Assembly: GCA_963617485.1 (NCBI GenBank)
Contig: CAVEPA010000015.1
Span: 1-40,275, forward strand
Reading direction: 5' to 3'
Length of the DNA: 40,275 nucleotides
DNA from: UBA1757 sp963617485
Lineage (GTDB): Bacteria > Bacteroidota > Bacteroidia > Bacteroidales > UBA1402
The position numbers and the translations under genes are program-made. Each line of letters opens with the position of its first letter. Position 1 is the first letter of the stretch. Below are positions 31,158 to 40,238 of the stretch, in pieces. Below the pieces are notes generated by a model. That model saw nothing but the letters and a program-made list of their open reading frames with translations. It was not told the DNA's origin and did no database searches.

Positions 31158-33419
31158 ATGCAAGCTCCTTTTGTCAAGACAATTGACCTGGGCGATGGAA
31201 GAACCATCACTCTGGAGAGCGGCAAGTTGGCCAAACAGGCCGATGGCGCCGTTATGTTGCGCATGAACAACATTGTCCTGCTGGCTACCGTCTGCTCCGC
31301 TCAGGAAGCGACTCCCGGCACCGATTTCATGCCCCTTCAGGTTGAATACAAAGAAAAATTTGCCGCAGCAGGCCGTTTCCCCGGCGGTTTCACCAAAAGA
31401 GAAGGCCGTGCCTCCGACTACGAAATACTCACCTCGCGTTTGGTAGACCGCGCACTGCGTCCCCTTTTCCCTGACAACTACCACGCCGATACCATCGTTC
31501 AAGTAACCCTATACTCTGCCGACAACAACTGCGACGGCGATATGCCCGATGCATTGGCCGGTTTGGCCGCATCGGCAGCCCTGGCCGTTTCCGATATACC
31601 CTTTGGCGGTCCTATCTCGGAAGTGCGCGTTGCCCGCATCAACGGTGAATACAAAATCAACCCCACCGCCGCCCAGCTGCGTCAGGCCGATATGGACATC
31701 ATGGTGGGTGCTACCATCGACAACATCATGATGGTGGAAGGCGAAATGCAGGAAGTGCAGGAAGCCGATTTGCTGCAAGCCCTCAAGGTGGCCCACGAAG
31801 CCATCAAGGTACAGTGCCAGGCTCAGCTTGAACTGGCCGAAATGGCCGGCAAGACCGTGAAGCGCGAATACTGCCACGAAGTGAACGACGAAGACCTGCG
31901 CCGCGATGTCCGCGAGAAGACCTACGACAAGGCTTATGCCTGCGCCGCATCTTGCAACACCGACAAACACGCCCGCAGCGACAATTTCAAGGCCATCATG
32001 GACGAATATCTGGCCGGCATGACCGAAGAGGAACAAGCCGAAAAGGCCGAAATGGTTGCCCGCTACTACCACGATGTAGAACGCGATGCCATGCGCCGTT
32101 GCGTCTTGGACGAAGGCAAACGTCTGGACGGCCGTAAGACCAACGAAATCCGCCCCATCTGGTGCGAAGTGGACCCCCTGCCCGGCTGCCATGGTTCTGC
32201 CATCTTTACCCGTGGTGAAACGCAGTCGCTGTCGTCGGTAACGCTCGGCACCAAGCTTGACGAGAAAATGGTGGACGATGTACTGAACCAGAAGCCCGAA
32301 CGTTTCCTGTTGCACTATAACTTCCCGCCCTTCTCTACCGGCGAAGCCCGCGCTCCCCGTGGTGTAGGCCGTCGCGAAGTGGGCCACGGTCATCTGGCTT
32401 GGCGTGCCCTGAAGGCTATGCTGCCAGAAAACTATCCTTACACGCTGCGTGTGGTTTCCGATATTCTGGAATCGAACGGTTCGTCATCTATGGCTACCGT
32501 CTGCGCCGGCTGTCTGGCCTTGATGGACGCAGGTGTGCCTCTTAAGAAACCCGTTGCCGGCATCGCTATGGGTCTTATCAGCGAAAACAAGGGTACCAAC
32601 TACCGCGTTCTGTCCGATATCCTGGGTGACGAAGACCACCTGGGCGATATGGACTTCAAGGTAACGGGTACCAAAGACGGTATCACCGCTACCCAAATGG
32701 ATATCAAGGTTGACGGTCTTTCTTACGAAATTCTGGAGAAGGCTTTGAACCAGGCTCGCGAAGGCCGTCTGTACATTTTGGACAAGATTACCGAAACCCT
32801 GCCCGCTCCCCGTCCCGAACTCAAGCCTCATGCTCCCCGTTTGGAAGTGCTGTACATTCCCAAGGAATTCATCGGTGCTGTTATTGGCCCTGGCGGTAAG
32901 ATTATCCAAGGCATGCAGGAAGAAACCGGTACCGTCATCACCATCGAAGAAATTGACGGTCAGGGCCGCGTAGAAGTTTCGGCCAGCAACAAGGCCAGCA
33001 TCGAAGCTGCTTTGGCCAAAATCAACGCCATTGTGGCCATTCCCGAAATCGGCAAGATTTACAAAGGCAAGATTCGCTCTATTATGCCTTACGGTGCTTT
33101 TGTAGAGTTCCTGCCCGGCAAGGACGGCCTGCTGCATATTTCCGAAATTGACTGGAAGCGCTTCGAAACCATCGAAGAAACCGGTCTGAAGGAAGGTGAC
33201 GAAATTGAAGTGAAACTGCTCGAGATTGATCCCAAGACCGGCAAGTTCAAGCTTTCGCGCAAGGTTTTGGTTGACAAGCCCGAAGGTTACGTTGAGCCCG
33301 AACATCGCGAACGCCGTCCGCGTGGCGACCGTCCCGAACGTGGTGAACGCCGTCCCCGCCCCGAACGCGGCGAACGTCCTGCCCGCGACAACCAGCAGGA
33401 AGCCTCCAACAACGACTAA
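31158..33419 (+). CDS. pnp: Polyribonucleotide nucleotidyltransferase (PNPase)
   Basis: PNPase degrades RNA from the 3' end by phosphorolysis as a trimer. This 753-residue protein shows both RNase PH-like cores (the first near 10-215, the second with FTRGETQSLSSVTLG and PFSTGEARAPRGVGRREVGHG), the helical linker, the KH domain (GAVIGPGGKIIQGMQEETG, near 575) and the S1 domain (GKIRSIMPYGAFVEF, near 640). A tail of about 40 residues is rich in Arg, Pro and Glu (RERRPRGDRPERGERR), which probably adds RNA affinity. The start MQAPFVKTIDLGDGR was chosen on family match and promoter position. A strong terminator follows. Confidence 0.98.
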   Translation: MQAPFVKTIDLGDGRTITLESGKLAKQADGAVMLRMNNIVLLATVCSAQEATPGTDFMPLQVEYKEKFAAAGRFPGGFTKREGRASDYEILTSRLVDRALRPLFPDNYHADTIVQVTLYSADNNCDGDMPDALAGLAASAALAVSDIPFGGPISEVRVARINGEYKINPTAAQLRQADMDIMVGATIDNIMMVEGEMQEVQEADLLQALKVAHEAIKVQCQAQLELAEMAGKTVKREYCHEVNDEDLRRDVREKTYDKAYACAASCNTDKHARSDNFKAIMDEYLAGMTEEEQAEKAEMVARYYHDVERDAMRRCVLDEGKRLDGRKTNEIRPIWCEVDPLPGCHGSAIFTRGETQSLSSVTLGTKLDEKMVDDVLNQKPERFLLHYNFPPFSTGEARAPRGVGRREVGHGHLAWRALKAMLPENYPYTLRVVSDILESNGSSSMATVCAGCLALMDAGVPLKKPVAGIAMGLISENKGTNYRVLSDILGDEDHLGDMDFKVTGTKDGITATQMDIKVDGLSYEILEKALNQAREGRLYILDKITETLPAPRPELKPHAPRLEVLYIPKEFIGAVIGPGGKIIQGMQEETGTVITIEEIDGQGRVEVSASNKASIEAALAKINAIVAIPEIGKIYKGKIRSIMPYGAFVEFLPGKDGLLHISEIDWKRFETIEETGLKEGDEIEVKLLEIDPKTGKFKLSRKVLVDKPEGYVEPEHRERRPRGDRPERGERRPRPERGERPARDNQQEASNND

Positions 33420-33442
33420 GCAACGATAAAAAGTCTTCTGTA

Positions 33443-33481
33443 AAACAGCCTGCCCCAGAGCTCTGAGGCGGGCTGTTTTTA
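33443..33481 (+). terminator. Intrinsic terminator of pnp
   Basis: AAACAGCC-TGCC (33443-33454) pairs with GGCG-GGCTGTTT (33467-33478), with one G-T wobble and a 12-base loop. A T run (33476-33481) follows. The hairpin sits 23 bases after the pnp stop. Confidence 0.9.
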
Positions 33482-33492
33482 TTTGCAAGGTT

Positions 33493-34410
33493 TTAGCTTT
33501 TTCGGTACTCCGAGGGTGTCTGCCCGGTCTGCGCCTTGAAAAAACGGTAGAAGGTGGTCTGGTTGGGGAAGTTAAGTTCCAAGACTATCGCCTTGATACT
33601 CAGGTCGGAATACTTGAGCATATTCTTCGCCTCCACTATCACGAAGGAGTCTATCCACGCGTGCGCCGACTTGCCGCTCACCGTCTTGACCAGCTTCGAG
33701 AGGTATTTCGGGGTGAGGTAGAGTTTGTCTGCATAAAAATTAAGACCGCGCTCCTTTTTATGATTGTCCTTGACCAGTGCCAGGAAATCTTCGAATATCA
33801 CCCGTGAGCGCACGGAGTGCCCGCCTGTCTCGGCCATTTGTCGCGCTTCTGACAATCTGTCAGCCCACAGGGCGCCCATCAGGTAGAAGATGGAGGTAAT
33901 AAGCAAGGACAGCGCATCGCGGGAGTTGGGCAGCGCCGCGACAGAGATTTCCTTGGCGAGATCGAGGTACTTGCGGCAGATGTCCCGTTCGTGGCCGCTG
34001 ACCTCCACACAAGGGTTTTCCAGCAGCCTGAGGCTCTCATCGTAGAGTTTGTTAAAGTCGAAGTGTGTCATGCGCATAAGGTCGTTGGACACGGCTATGA
34101 CAACGAAATGCACCTCTTCCTTTTCCTTGGGCGAGATGCCCGACACGCGCACGATATTGCCCGGCGTATAAACGAAAAGCGAACCTTCCTTCACCTGAAA
34201 AGTCCTGAGATTCACCTCTATATCGAAATTTCCCTTGTAACAGAAGAAGGCCAGATAGCCATCGAAACGGCAGGGATGCTTGATGACATCCATCTCCGAA
34301 TCGTACCTGAGCTCGGCTATAAAGAGGTCTTCTGACAATTCGTCACAAACCGTTGTGACAGGGAAGTGGCTGCGCAGCTCCCGGATGTTGACTTCGCGAT
34401 ATTTTTCCAT
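33493..34410 (-). CDS. AraC-family transcriptional regulator (305 aa)
   Basis: An N-terminal cupin-like sensing region (about 30-120; GYLAFFCYKGNFDIEV, GSLFVYTPGNIV) is joined to two C-terminal helix-turn-helix motifs (about 205-303; FYADKLYLTPKYLSKLVK and IKAIVLELNFPNQTTFYRFFKAQTGQTPSEYR). It most likely controls the divergent efflux operon that starts at 34589. The ATG at 34410 was preferred over the one at 34482 because the conserved region follows it directly and a promoter-like CAAAAGTA lies between them. The effector cannot be predicted. Confidence 0.93.
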   Translation of the reverse strand: MEKYREVNIRELRSHFPVTTVCDELSEDLFIAELRYDSEMDVIKHPCRFDGYLAFFCYKGNFDIEVNLRTFQVKEGSLFVYTPGNIVRVSGISPKEKEEVHFVVIAVSNDLMRMTHFDFNKLYDESLRLLENPCVEVSGHERDICRKYLDLAKEISVAALPNSRDALSLLITSIFYLMGALWADRLSEARQMAETGGHSVRSRVIFEDFLALVKDNHKKERGLNFYADKLYLTPKYLSKLVKTVSGKSAHAWIDSFVIVEAKNMLKYSDLSIKAIVLELNFPNQTTFYRFFKAQTGQTPSEYRKS

Positions 34411-34588
34411 CTCATTTTTTCTACAAAAGTACGCACAAATTATTAAATAGTCGCTTTTTTCGACCAATTGTATATTTTTCATCCGTTTTTGTTATCGATA
34501 ATTCGTCACATTGGAATGAAACTTGAATCTAGGTGCCACGTTTTCCGCAAGGGGAATCCAAAGTTGAAACATCCAAAATAAATTATCT
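34411..34588. promoter_or_regulatory. Divergent promoter/operator region between araC-type gene and efflux operon
   Basis: The 178-base region holds TACTTTTG on the minus strand (34431-34424), a candidate -7 element for the regulator but only about 13 bases from its ATG. A perfect 10-base palindrome, TTATCGATAA (34492-34501), lies near the middle and is a candidate operator. No clear plus-strand promoter is seen for the efflux operon. Confidence 0.45.
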
Positions 34589-36076
34589 ATGAAACGAATT
34601 ATCATCATTCTGACGAGCGTACTCTCGCTCCTACCCCTAGGGGCCGGGGCGCAGCAGGTGCTGACACTCGACGACTGCAAGCAGATGGCGGCCGACAACA
34701 GCAATTCGCTCAAAACGGCCAAGCAGAAAGTGGAGGTTGCGGGCTATGACCGCAAAATTGCCGCCGCCAACTACTTCCCGAAAATCACCGCCACCGGCAC
34801 CTACATGTATGTCAACAAGGACATCAAGCTCATCAGCGACGAGACCACCACAGAGCTCAGCAATGCCGGTACCATCCTGCAAAACGACATCAACAACCGG
34901 CTGAGCGCAGTTCTCTCCGACCCGACCATTTTGCAGAAGGTCTACACCGACCCCGCGTTGCAGAAGTTCATCGGTTACCTGCAGAACACCGACCTTGCAA
35001 CCCCCATCAATGCGATAGGCAGCCAGGTCAGCCAGGCGCTGTCCATCGACCTCAACAACACGACGGCAGCGATAGTCTCGGTGCAACAGCCGGTATTTAT
35101 GGGAGGCAAGATTCTGGCAGCCAACAAGATGGCCAACGATGCCGAGCAGCTCGCCCAGACACAATACTCCCAGGAGCGCTCACAGTTGATGGTGGATGTT
35201 GAGCAGGCCTATTGGCAGATTGTTTCCATCGCGGGCAAAAAACGGCTCGCCGAAGGCTATGCCGACCTGCTTCACGAAATGGAGAAGGAAACCGATGCCT
35301 TGATTGCCGAAGGCTTCGCCACCCCGTCCGATGCGCTTACCATCAAGGTCAAAGCCAATGAAGCCGATATGCTCCTGACCAAGGCCACCAACGGACTCGC
35401 CCTGTCCAAGATGCTACTCTGCAAAGAATGCGGCCTGCCGCTCGACAGCGCCATCGTCCTTGCCGACGAGAACCTGGACCGCATTCCCGAGCCGCAGCTG
35501 TCGCCTGTCATCTCCGACGACGAAGTATATGGTGCGCGCCCGGAAATTCAGAGCCTCCAGCTCGCCGAAGATATCTATGCACGCAAAGTTGACATTGCAC
35601 GCGCGGATATGCTGCCTACCGTAGCGTTGACCGCCAATTATATCGTCACCAACCCGAGCCTGTTCAACGGCTTCCAGAATAAATACGGCGACTTCGTAAC
35701 TGCGGGCGTGGTGGTTTCCGTTCCGCTTGGCCACGGCGGTGAAGCCCTCAACAAGACCCGCAAGGCCAAGGCCGAAGCCGCGCTGACGAGCCTCAAACTC
35801 GATGATGCCAAGCAGATGATTTCCCTGCAAGTGGCCCAGCTCCGCAAACAGGAGAACGAGGCCCGCGAGAAGCTCATCGCAGCCGAGAGCAACCTGACCA
35901 ATGCCGAGGAAAACCTGCGTGTGGCAACTGCCGGCTGGAACGAGGGAATGGTAGCCTCTAACGTTGTACTGCAAGCCCAAACCGCCTGGCTGCAGGCTCA
36001 CTCAGACGTAATTGAATCGGGCGTGGAGCTGCAAATGTGCAGTGTCAAGCTCGCCAAGGCGGAAGGAAGATTATAA
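34589..36076 (+). CDS. TolC-like outer-membrane efflux channel (495 aa)
   Basis: The protein has a signal peptide (1-21, ending GAGA) followed by the outer-membrane efflux protein fold. That fold has two repeats of long coiled-coil helices (LKTAKQKVEVAGYDRKIAAA and SQERSQLMVDVEQAYWQIVS in the first half, KTRKAKAEAALTSLKLDDAK and EKLIAAESNLTNAEENLRVA in the second) and beta segments such as ATGTYMYVNKD. TolC-like trimers form the exit duct for tripartite exporters. It is the first gene of a five-gene operon and lies 39 bases before the adaptor gene. Confidence 0.94.
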   Translation: MKRIIIILTSVLSLLPLGAGAQQVLTLDDCKQMAADNSNSLKTAKQKVEVAGYDRKIAAANYFPKITATGTYMYVNKDIKLISDETTTELSNAGTILQNDINNRLSAVLSDPTILQKVYTDPALQKFIGYLQNTDLATPINAIGSQVSQALSIDLNNTTAAIVSVQQPVFMGGKILAANKMANDAEQLAQTQYSQERSQLMVDVEQAYWQIVSIAGKKRLAEGYADLLHEMEKETDALIAEGFATPSDALTIKVKANEADMLLTKATNGLALSKMLLCKECGLPLDSAIVLADENLDRIPEPQLSPVISDDEVYGARPEIQSLQLAEDIYARKVDIARADMLPTVALTANYIVTNPSLFNGFQNKYGDFVTAGVVVSVPLGHGGEALNKTRKAKAEAALTSLKLDDAKQMISLQVAQLRKQENEAREKLIAAESNLTNAEENLRVATAGWNEGMVASNVVLQAQTAWLQAHSDVIESGVELQMCSVKLAKAEGRL

Positions 36077-36115
36077 CAAAGAACTTATCTGGCAATCTGT
36101 AAAATAACAATCGAT

Positions 36116-37108
36116 ATGGAAAAGACTCAGAAAAAAGGCAACCTGCTGCTCGGAATCATCGTGCTGGTTGCACTCATTGCAGCGGTAGCTGTACTAGGAA
36201 TCAAGTTTTCAGAACCCAAGCCGGCCCTTATCCAGGGTGAGGCCGAAGCCACCGAATACCGTATATCCGGCAAGGTGCCGGGAAGAATCGAGGCCTTCTA
36301 CGCCAAGGAAGGCGACCTCGTTTGCAAGGGCGACACGCTTGTGGACATCGACTCGCCCGAAGTACGCGCCAAACTTGCCCAGGCCCGCGCAGCCTACGCC
36401 GCAGCCTCGGCCCAACGCAACAAGGCCAACAGCGGTGCACGCAAGGAAGAGATAGCCGGAGCCTACGAAATCTGGCAGAAAGCCCTCACCGGCAAAGACA
36501 TCGCCAAGAAAACCCTCGACCGTGCCACCCGTCTGCACGAGCAAAAAGTGATTAGCGACCAGAAGTTCGACGAAGCCACGGCGCAGTACGATGCGGCCAT
36601 CGCCACCGCCCAGGCAGCCAAGTCGCAGTACGATATGGCGGTTAAAGGTGCGCGCAAGGAAGACAAGGCCGCAGCCATCGCCCTTGTCGACCAGGCCAAC
36701 GGAGCCGTGATGGAAGTGGAATCCTACCTTTCAGAGCTTAGGCTTACCTCTCCGGCCGACGGTGTCATCAGCGCACGCTATCCGCACGTCGGCGAGCTTG
36801 TGGGCACCGGTTCACCTATTATGACAGTGACCGACCTGAGCGATATGTGGTTCACCTTCAACATCCGCGAAGACAGGCTCAACAGCATCCAGAACGGCAC
36901 CGTCCTGACGCTCAAAATTCCTGCTTTGAACGACCGCATTGTCAAGGCCAGCGTCAACTACATTGCCGCACGCGAATCTTACGCCACTTGGAGGGCCACC
37001 AACGAGTCCAGCCAGTACGATGCCAAGACCTTCGAAGTCAGGGCTGTGCCTGCCATGCAGGTTGAGGGACTCCGTCCGGGTATGACAGCAATCGTTATCG
37101 AGCAATAA
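36116..37108 (+). CDS. HlyD/EmrA-like membrane-fusion adaptor (330 aa)
   Basis: This is a periplasmic adaptor anchored by one N-terminal helix (about 9-30; LLLGIIVLVALIAAVAVLG). A split lipoyl domain (KVPGRIEAFYAKEGDLVCKGD and LTSPADGVISARYPHVGELV) flanks a long helical hairpin (about 85-205). A beta-barrel domain (VTDLSDMWFTFNIRED) follows. The architecture matches YbhG-type adaptors of ABC-2 exporters. It connects the TolC-like channel to the permeases encoded next; the first permease gene begins one base after its stop. Confidence 0.94.
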   Translation: MEKTQKKGNLLLGIIVLVALIAAVAVLGIKFSEPKPALIQGEAEATEYRISGKVPGRIEAFYAKEGDLVCKGDTLVDIDSPEVRAKLAQARAAYAAASAQRNKANSGARKEEIAGAYEIWQKALTGKDIAKKTLDRATRLHEQKVISDQKFDEATAQYDAAIATAQAAKSQYDMAVKGARKEDKAAAIALVDQANGAVMEVESYLSELRLTSPADGVISARYPHVGELVGTGSPIMTVTDLSDMWFTFNIREDRLNSIQNGTVLTLKIPALNDRIVKASVNYIAARESYATWRATNESSQYDAKTFEVRAVPAMQVEGLRPGMTAIVIEQ

Positions 37109-37109
37109 T

Positions 37110-38267
37110 ATGAACAGCATCTTGAAAGTAGCGCGGCGGGAGTTCGGGATAATACGCCGCAAACCGGTTTACCTTTTGGGGTCGGTGGGTGTGATGGCGG
37201 TGTGCTGCATCTTCTACCTGACCTTCTTCAAGGCGGGCCTTCCGGAGGACCTTCCCATCGGGGTGCTTGATCTGGACAATTCTTCGCTTTCCCGTAACTT
37301 CTGCCGTCAGTTGGACGCGACCCAGCTCGGCAAGGTCATCAAGTACGAAGACTTCAGCACCGCAAGGGATGCCATGCAGGCGGGACAGATTACCTCGCTC
37401 TGCGTTATTCCCCAGGGGATGAACGAGGATGTCAATGCCAACCGCAGACCTGTATTCACATATTACGTCAACTCGCTCTACCTTATCGGCGGCGCTTTGA
37501 GCTACAAGGATATACTGACCATGGTCACGCTGACCGGAGGCGCTGTCCAGCGGGAGGTCCTGAGGATGAAAGGCTATTCCGAAGGGGCGATAATGGGACT
37601 GATACAGCCTATCGTGATAGACGAGCACAAGATAGGCAACGCCACCACCAACTACGGCGTTTACCTCAACAACATCATCCTGCCCGGCCTGCTGGCGCTC
37701 AGCATCATCTTCGTGCTGATTTACGCCCTAGGTTCGGAGCTCCGCTACGGGACTTCGCGGGAGCTGATGGAAACTGCGGACGGCTCAATGGCGGCAGCGC
37801 TGCTGGGGAAACTTCTGCCCTACACGCTCATCTACCTCGCCCTCGGTCTGGGACTCGACCTGCTGATGTTCGGCGTATGCCATTATCCGCTCAACGGCAG
37901 CGTGGGCAATATGATGCTCGCCATGGTGGTGTTCATCCTGGCCAACGAGGCGGTGGCGGTGACCATAATAGGGCTGCTCCCGACCCTGCGATACGCGCTG
38001 AGCATTGCCGCCCTCTTCACCATCCTCGGCTTCTCGTTCTCGGGCTTCACCTTCCCGGTGGAGGCAATGCCGACGGCCATTCAGGGTATCAGCGTACTCT
38101 TCCCGCTGCGGTTCTACTACCTGCTCTATGTGCAGGAAGCGATTTTCGGCACAGGCTTCGCCGGCTGGTGGCAGTACATCGTTTATATGCTTCTCTTCCT
38201 TATCGGCCCGCTCTGTGTGGCACGGAGGCTCAAAGGAGCATGGATTCATCAAAATTTTGAGAAATGA
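37110..38267 (+). CDS. ABC-2-type transporter permease, YbhR/YbhS-like (385 aa)
   Basis: The protein has one N-terminal membrane helix (about 18-42; LLGSVGVMAVCCIFYLTFF), a large extracytoplasmic domain (about 45-180), then five more helices (from about 190; LPGLLALSIIFVLIYALG, ALFTILGFSFSGFTFPVEAMP). This is the ABC2_membrane_3 layout. These permeases pair as dimers with an ATPase to export drugs or lipids. Its end overlaps the next permease gene by four bases (ATGA). Confidence 0.93.
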   Translation: MNSILKVARREFGIIRRKPVYLLGSVGVMAVCCIFYLTFFKAGLPEDLPIGVLDLDNSSLSRNFCRQLDATQLGKVIKYEDFSTARDAMQAGQITSLCVIPQGMNEDVNANRRPVFTYYVNSLYLIGGALSYKDILTMVTLTGGAVQREVLRMKGYSEGAIMGLIQPIVIDEHKIGNATTNYGVYLNNIILPGLLALSIIFVLIYALGSELRYGTSRELMETADGSMAAALLGKLLPYTLIYLALGLGLDLLMFGVCHYPLNGSVGNMMLAMVVFILANEAVAVTIIGLLPTLRYALSIAALFTILGFSFSGFTFPVEAMPTAIQGISVLFPLRFYYLLYVQEAIFGTGFAGWWQYIVYMLLFLIGPLCVARRLKGAWIHQNFEK

Positions 38268-39409
38268 TCAAAGAACTTAAAAGAATATTCGCCGACTCGT
38301 ATGTGGCCATCATCTTCCTGCTGGGAGGCCTCATCTACCCGCTCGTGTACGGAATCGTGTACAACCGGGGAACGGTGGACGATATGCCGCTGGCGATAGT
38401 GGATATGAGCCAGAGTGCGGAGAGCCGACGCTTCACCCGCAAGCTCGACGCGACACGCGAAGTGGAGGTGGCCTACAAGTGCGCCAGCATGCAGGAAGCC
38501 CAGACGCTGATGCAGGAACGCAAGGTGCACGGCATTATCCTCTTTCCGGAGGACTATTCCAAGCGTCTGGCCAACCTGGAGCAAGCTACCGTCTCCACCT
38601 ATGCCGATATGGCCAGCTTCCTTTACTACAAGGACATAACGATGGCGGTGAACCACGTGATGCTCGACGAGATGGGGCAGATTGAGGCGACGCGCTACGC
38701 GGCCACGGGTATGAGCGAGGAGAGCATCAAGCAGCTCATCAACGCCATCCCCACCGAAGAAGAGATACCTTTCAACACCAATATGTCGTTCCTGATATTC
38801 TTCCTCTCAGCCGCGCTGATTCTGGTTGTGCAGCAGACTATGTTCTACGGTGTGAGTGTGATGAACGGCTCGATGCGCGAGGGCGGTGCCACCCACGACG
38901 GCTCGCTGCTCGGCAGGGCAAGTGCATACGCGCTGATTTACATCGGGATAGCGGTTTATGGACTGCTGCTCGTGCCAATGATGTTCGGGATGCCGCAGCG
39001 GGGTGCGCTGGCCGATATGCTTGTGCTGATACTGCTCTTCATCATCACCTGCGTGGCGTTCAGCTTCACTTTCAGCCGCTTTATTCACCATAGGGAGACG
39101 GTGTTCGTGGTACTGCTCTTTATGTCGTCGCTCTGCCTGTTCCTTAGCGGATGCGCCTGGCCGGTGAGCTCGTTCCCGCCGTTCTGGAAGGCATTCTCCT
39201 ACCTCTTCCCTTCAACCTTTATGATTCAAGGATTCAACAATGTCAACAATGCTGCCTGCACGCTGTCGATGATCAGGCCCCAGATACTGGGACTCTGCGC
39301 ACAGTTCGCCTTCTACAGCATCACCGCGTTCCTTATGGATATGAGCGAGCGTAACCATTATCACACGCTTATGAACCGTCTGGACGAAAAAATCAAGAAT
39401 TATTGCTAA
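38264..39409 (+). CDS. Second ABC-2-type transporter permease (381 aa)
   Basis: It has the same layout as the preceding permease: an N-terminal helix (SYVAIIFLLGGLIYPLVYGIVY), a large periplasmic loop, and a C-terminal helical bundle (MSFLIFFLSAALILVVQQTMFYG region, VVLLFMSSLCLFLSGCAWPVSSFP). The two permeases are diverged paralogues and presumably form a heterodimer. No nucleotide-binding subunit is encoded beside them, so the energising ATPase must come from elsewhere. The outer-membrane protein gene follows after 28 bases. Confidence 0.93.
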   Translation: MIKELKRIFADSYVAIIFLLGGLIYPLVYGIVYNRGTVDDMPLAIVDMSQSAESRRFTRKLDATREVEVAYKCASMQEAQTLMQERKVHGIILFPEDYSKRLANLEQATVSTYADMASFLYYKDITMAVNHVMLDEMGQIEATRYAATGMSEESIKQLINAIPTEEEIPFNTNMSFLIFFLSAALILVVQQTMFYGVSVMNGSMREGGATHDGSLLGRASAYALIYIGIAVYGLLLVPMMFGMPQRGALADMLVLILLFIITCVAFSFTFSRFIHHRETVFVVLLFMSSLCLFLSGCAWPVSSFPPFWKAFSYLFPSTFMIQGFNNVNNAACTLSMIRPQILGLCAQFAFYSITAFLMDMSERNHYHTLMNRLDEKIKNYC

Positions 39410-39437
39410 AACTTATTCACTTCAAAATTAAACTATT

Positions 39438-40091
39438 ATGAAAAAGATTTTTGTTACTCTCGCCGCCATTGCGGCTCTCTCATTCAGCGCAAACGCACAG
39501 TTATTTGTAGGTGGAACCGCAGGCCTCGGCTTTGACGGAGGCAAGACCACTCTCAACGGCACTTCCAGCGACAACGAGTCGACGTTCAAGCTCACGGTTG
39601 CTCCTAACATCGGCTACTGCTTCGCCGACAACTTCCTGGCCGGCGCAAGGTTGGGCATCTCCTACAACGAGACGACAACTCCGGCCCTCATCGGTGATGA
39701 CACCGAAGTAAGCAACTTCAGCTGGGCCATCCAGCCCTACGCCCGTTACAGATTCGGCGAGTGGAACCGCTTCGGGCTTTGGAGCGAAATCAATGCCGGC
39801 ATCGGAAGGGAAACCGGCAAAACTGAGGTCGGAAGCAATTCTATCGAGAATGACCCCGTTCTTGGCTGGGCTGTGAAGGTGCTGCCTGTCCTTACCTACA
39901 GTGTCAACGATCATCTGACCCTCGAGACGTCGCTCAACTTCCTCACGCTGGGATATGAAGGCAGCTACACCGCCGATGCAGACAAGACGCACGAGATTAG
40001 CAAGTCCAGCCTCATCTTCGGTGCCAATGGCAACGATGTCTTCGGCAGCGCCATCGGCCAGATTAAGGTAGGCTTCACCTATAAGTTCTAA
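39438..40091 (+). CDS. Small outer-membrane beta-barrel protein (217 aa)
   Basis: The signal peptide (1-20, ending SANA) precedes alternating amphipathic strands (FVGGTAGLGF, APNIGYCFADNFLAGARLGISY, AIQPYARYRFG, LWSEINAGIG) and a C-terminal aromatic residue (VGFTYKF), the usual signal for barrel assembly. It fits an eight-stranded OmpW/OmpA-like porin-family barrel. It is the last gene of the efflux operon, though a partial internal promoter cannot be excluded. A role in export is only suggested by position. Confidence 0.88.
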   Translation: MKKIFVTLAAIAALSFSANAQLFVGGTAGLGFDGGKTTLNGTSSDNESTFKLTVAPNIGYCFADNFLAGARLGISYNETTTPALIGDDTEVSNFSWAIQPYARYRFGEWNRFGLWSEINAGIGRETGKTEVGSNSIENDPVLGWAVKVLPVLTYSVNDHLTLETSLNFLTLGYEGSYTADADKTHEISKSSLIFGANGNDVFGSAIGQIKVGFTYKF

Positions 40092-40133
40092 ATTATCGGC
40101 TTTTCGGGGCTTTTGCCTCGGGCCAAATCCAGC

Positions 40134-40169
40134 AACGCGTGCAGAGCAACCGCTCCGCACGCGTTTTTT
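40134..40169 (+). terminator. Intrinsic terminator of the efflux operon
   Basis: AACGCGTGC (40134-40142) pairs with GCACGCGTT (40157-40165). An inner GAGC/GCTC pairing lies between them, and a T run (40164-40169) follows. Confidence 0.9.
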
Positions 40170-40238
40170 GTTATCGGCATCTTGTCAGAAACTATCAACC
40201 CTCCAGTAGCCATTTTATCGTCTATAAACGACAAACAG

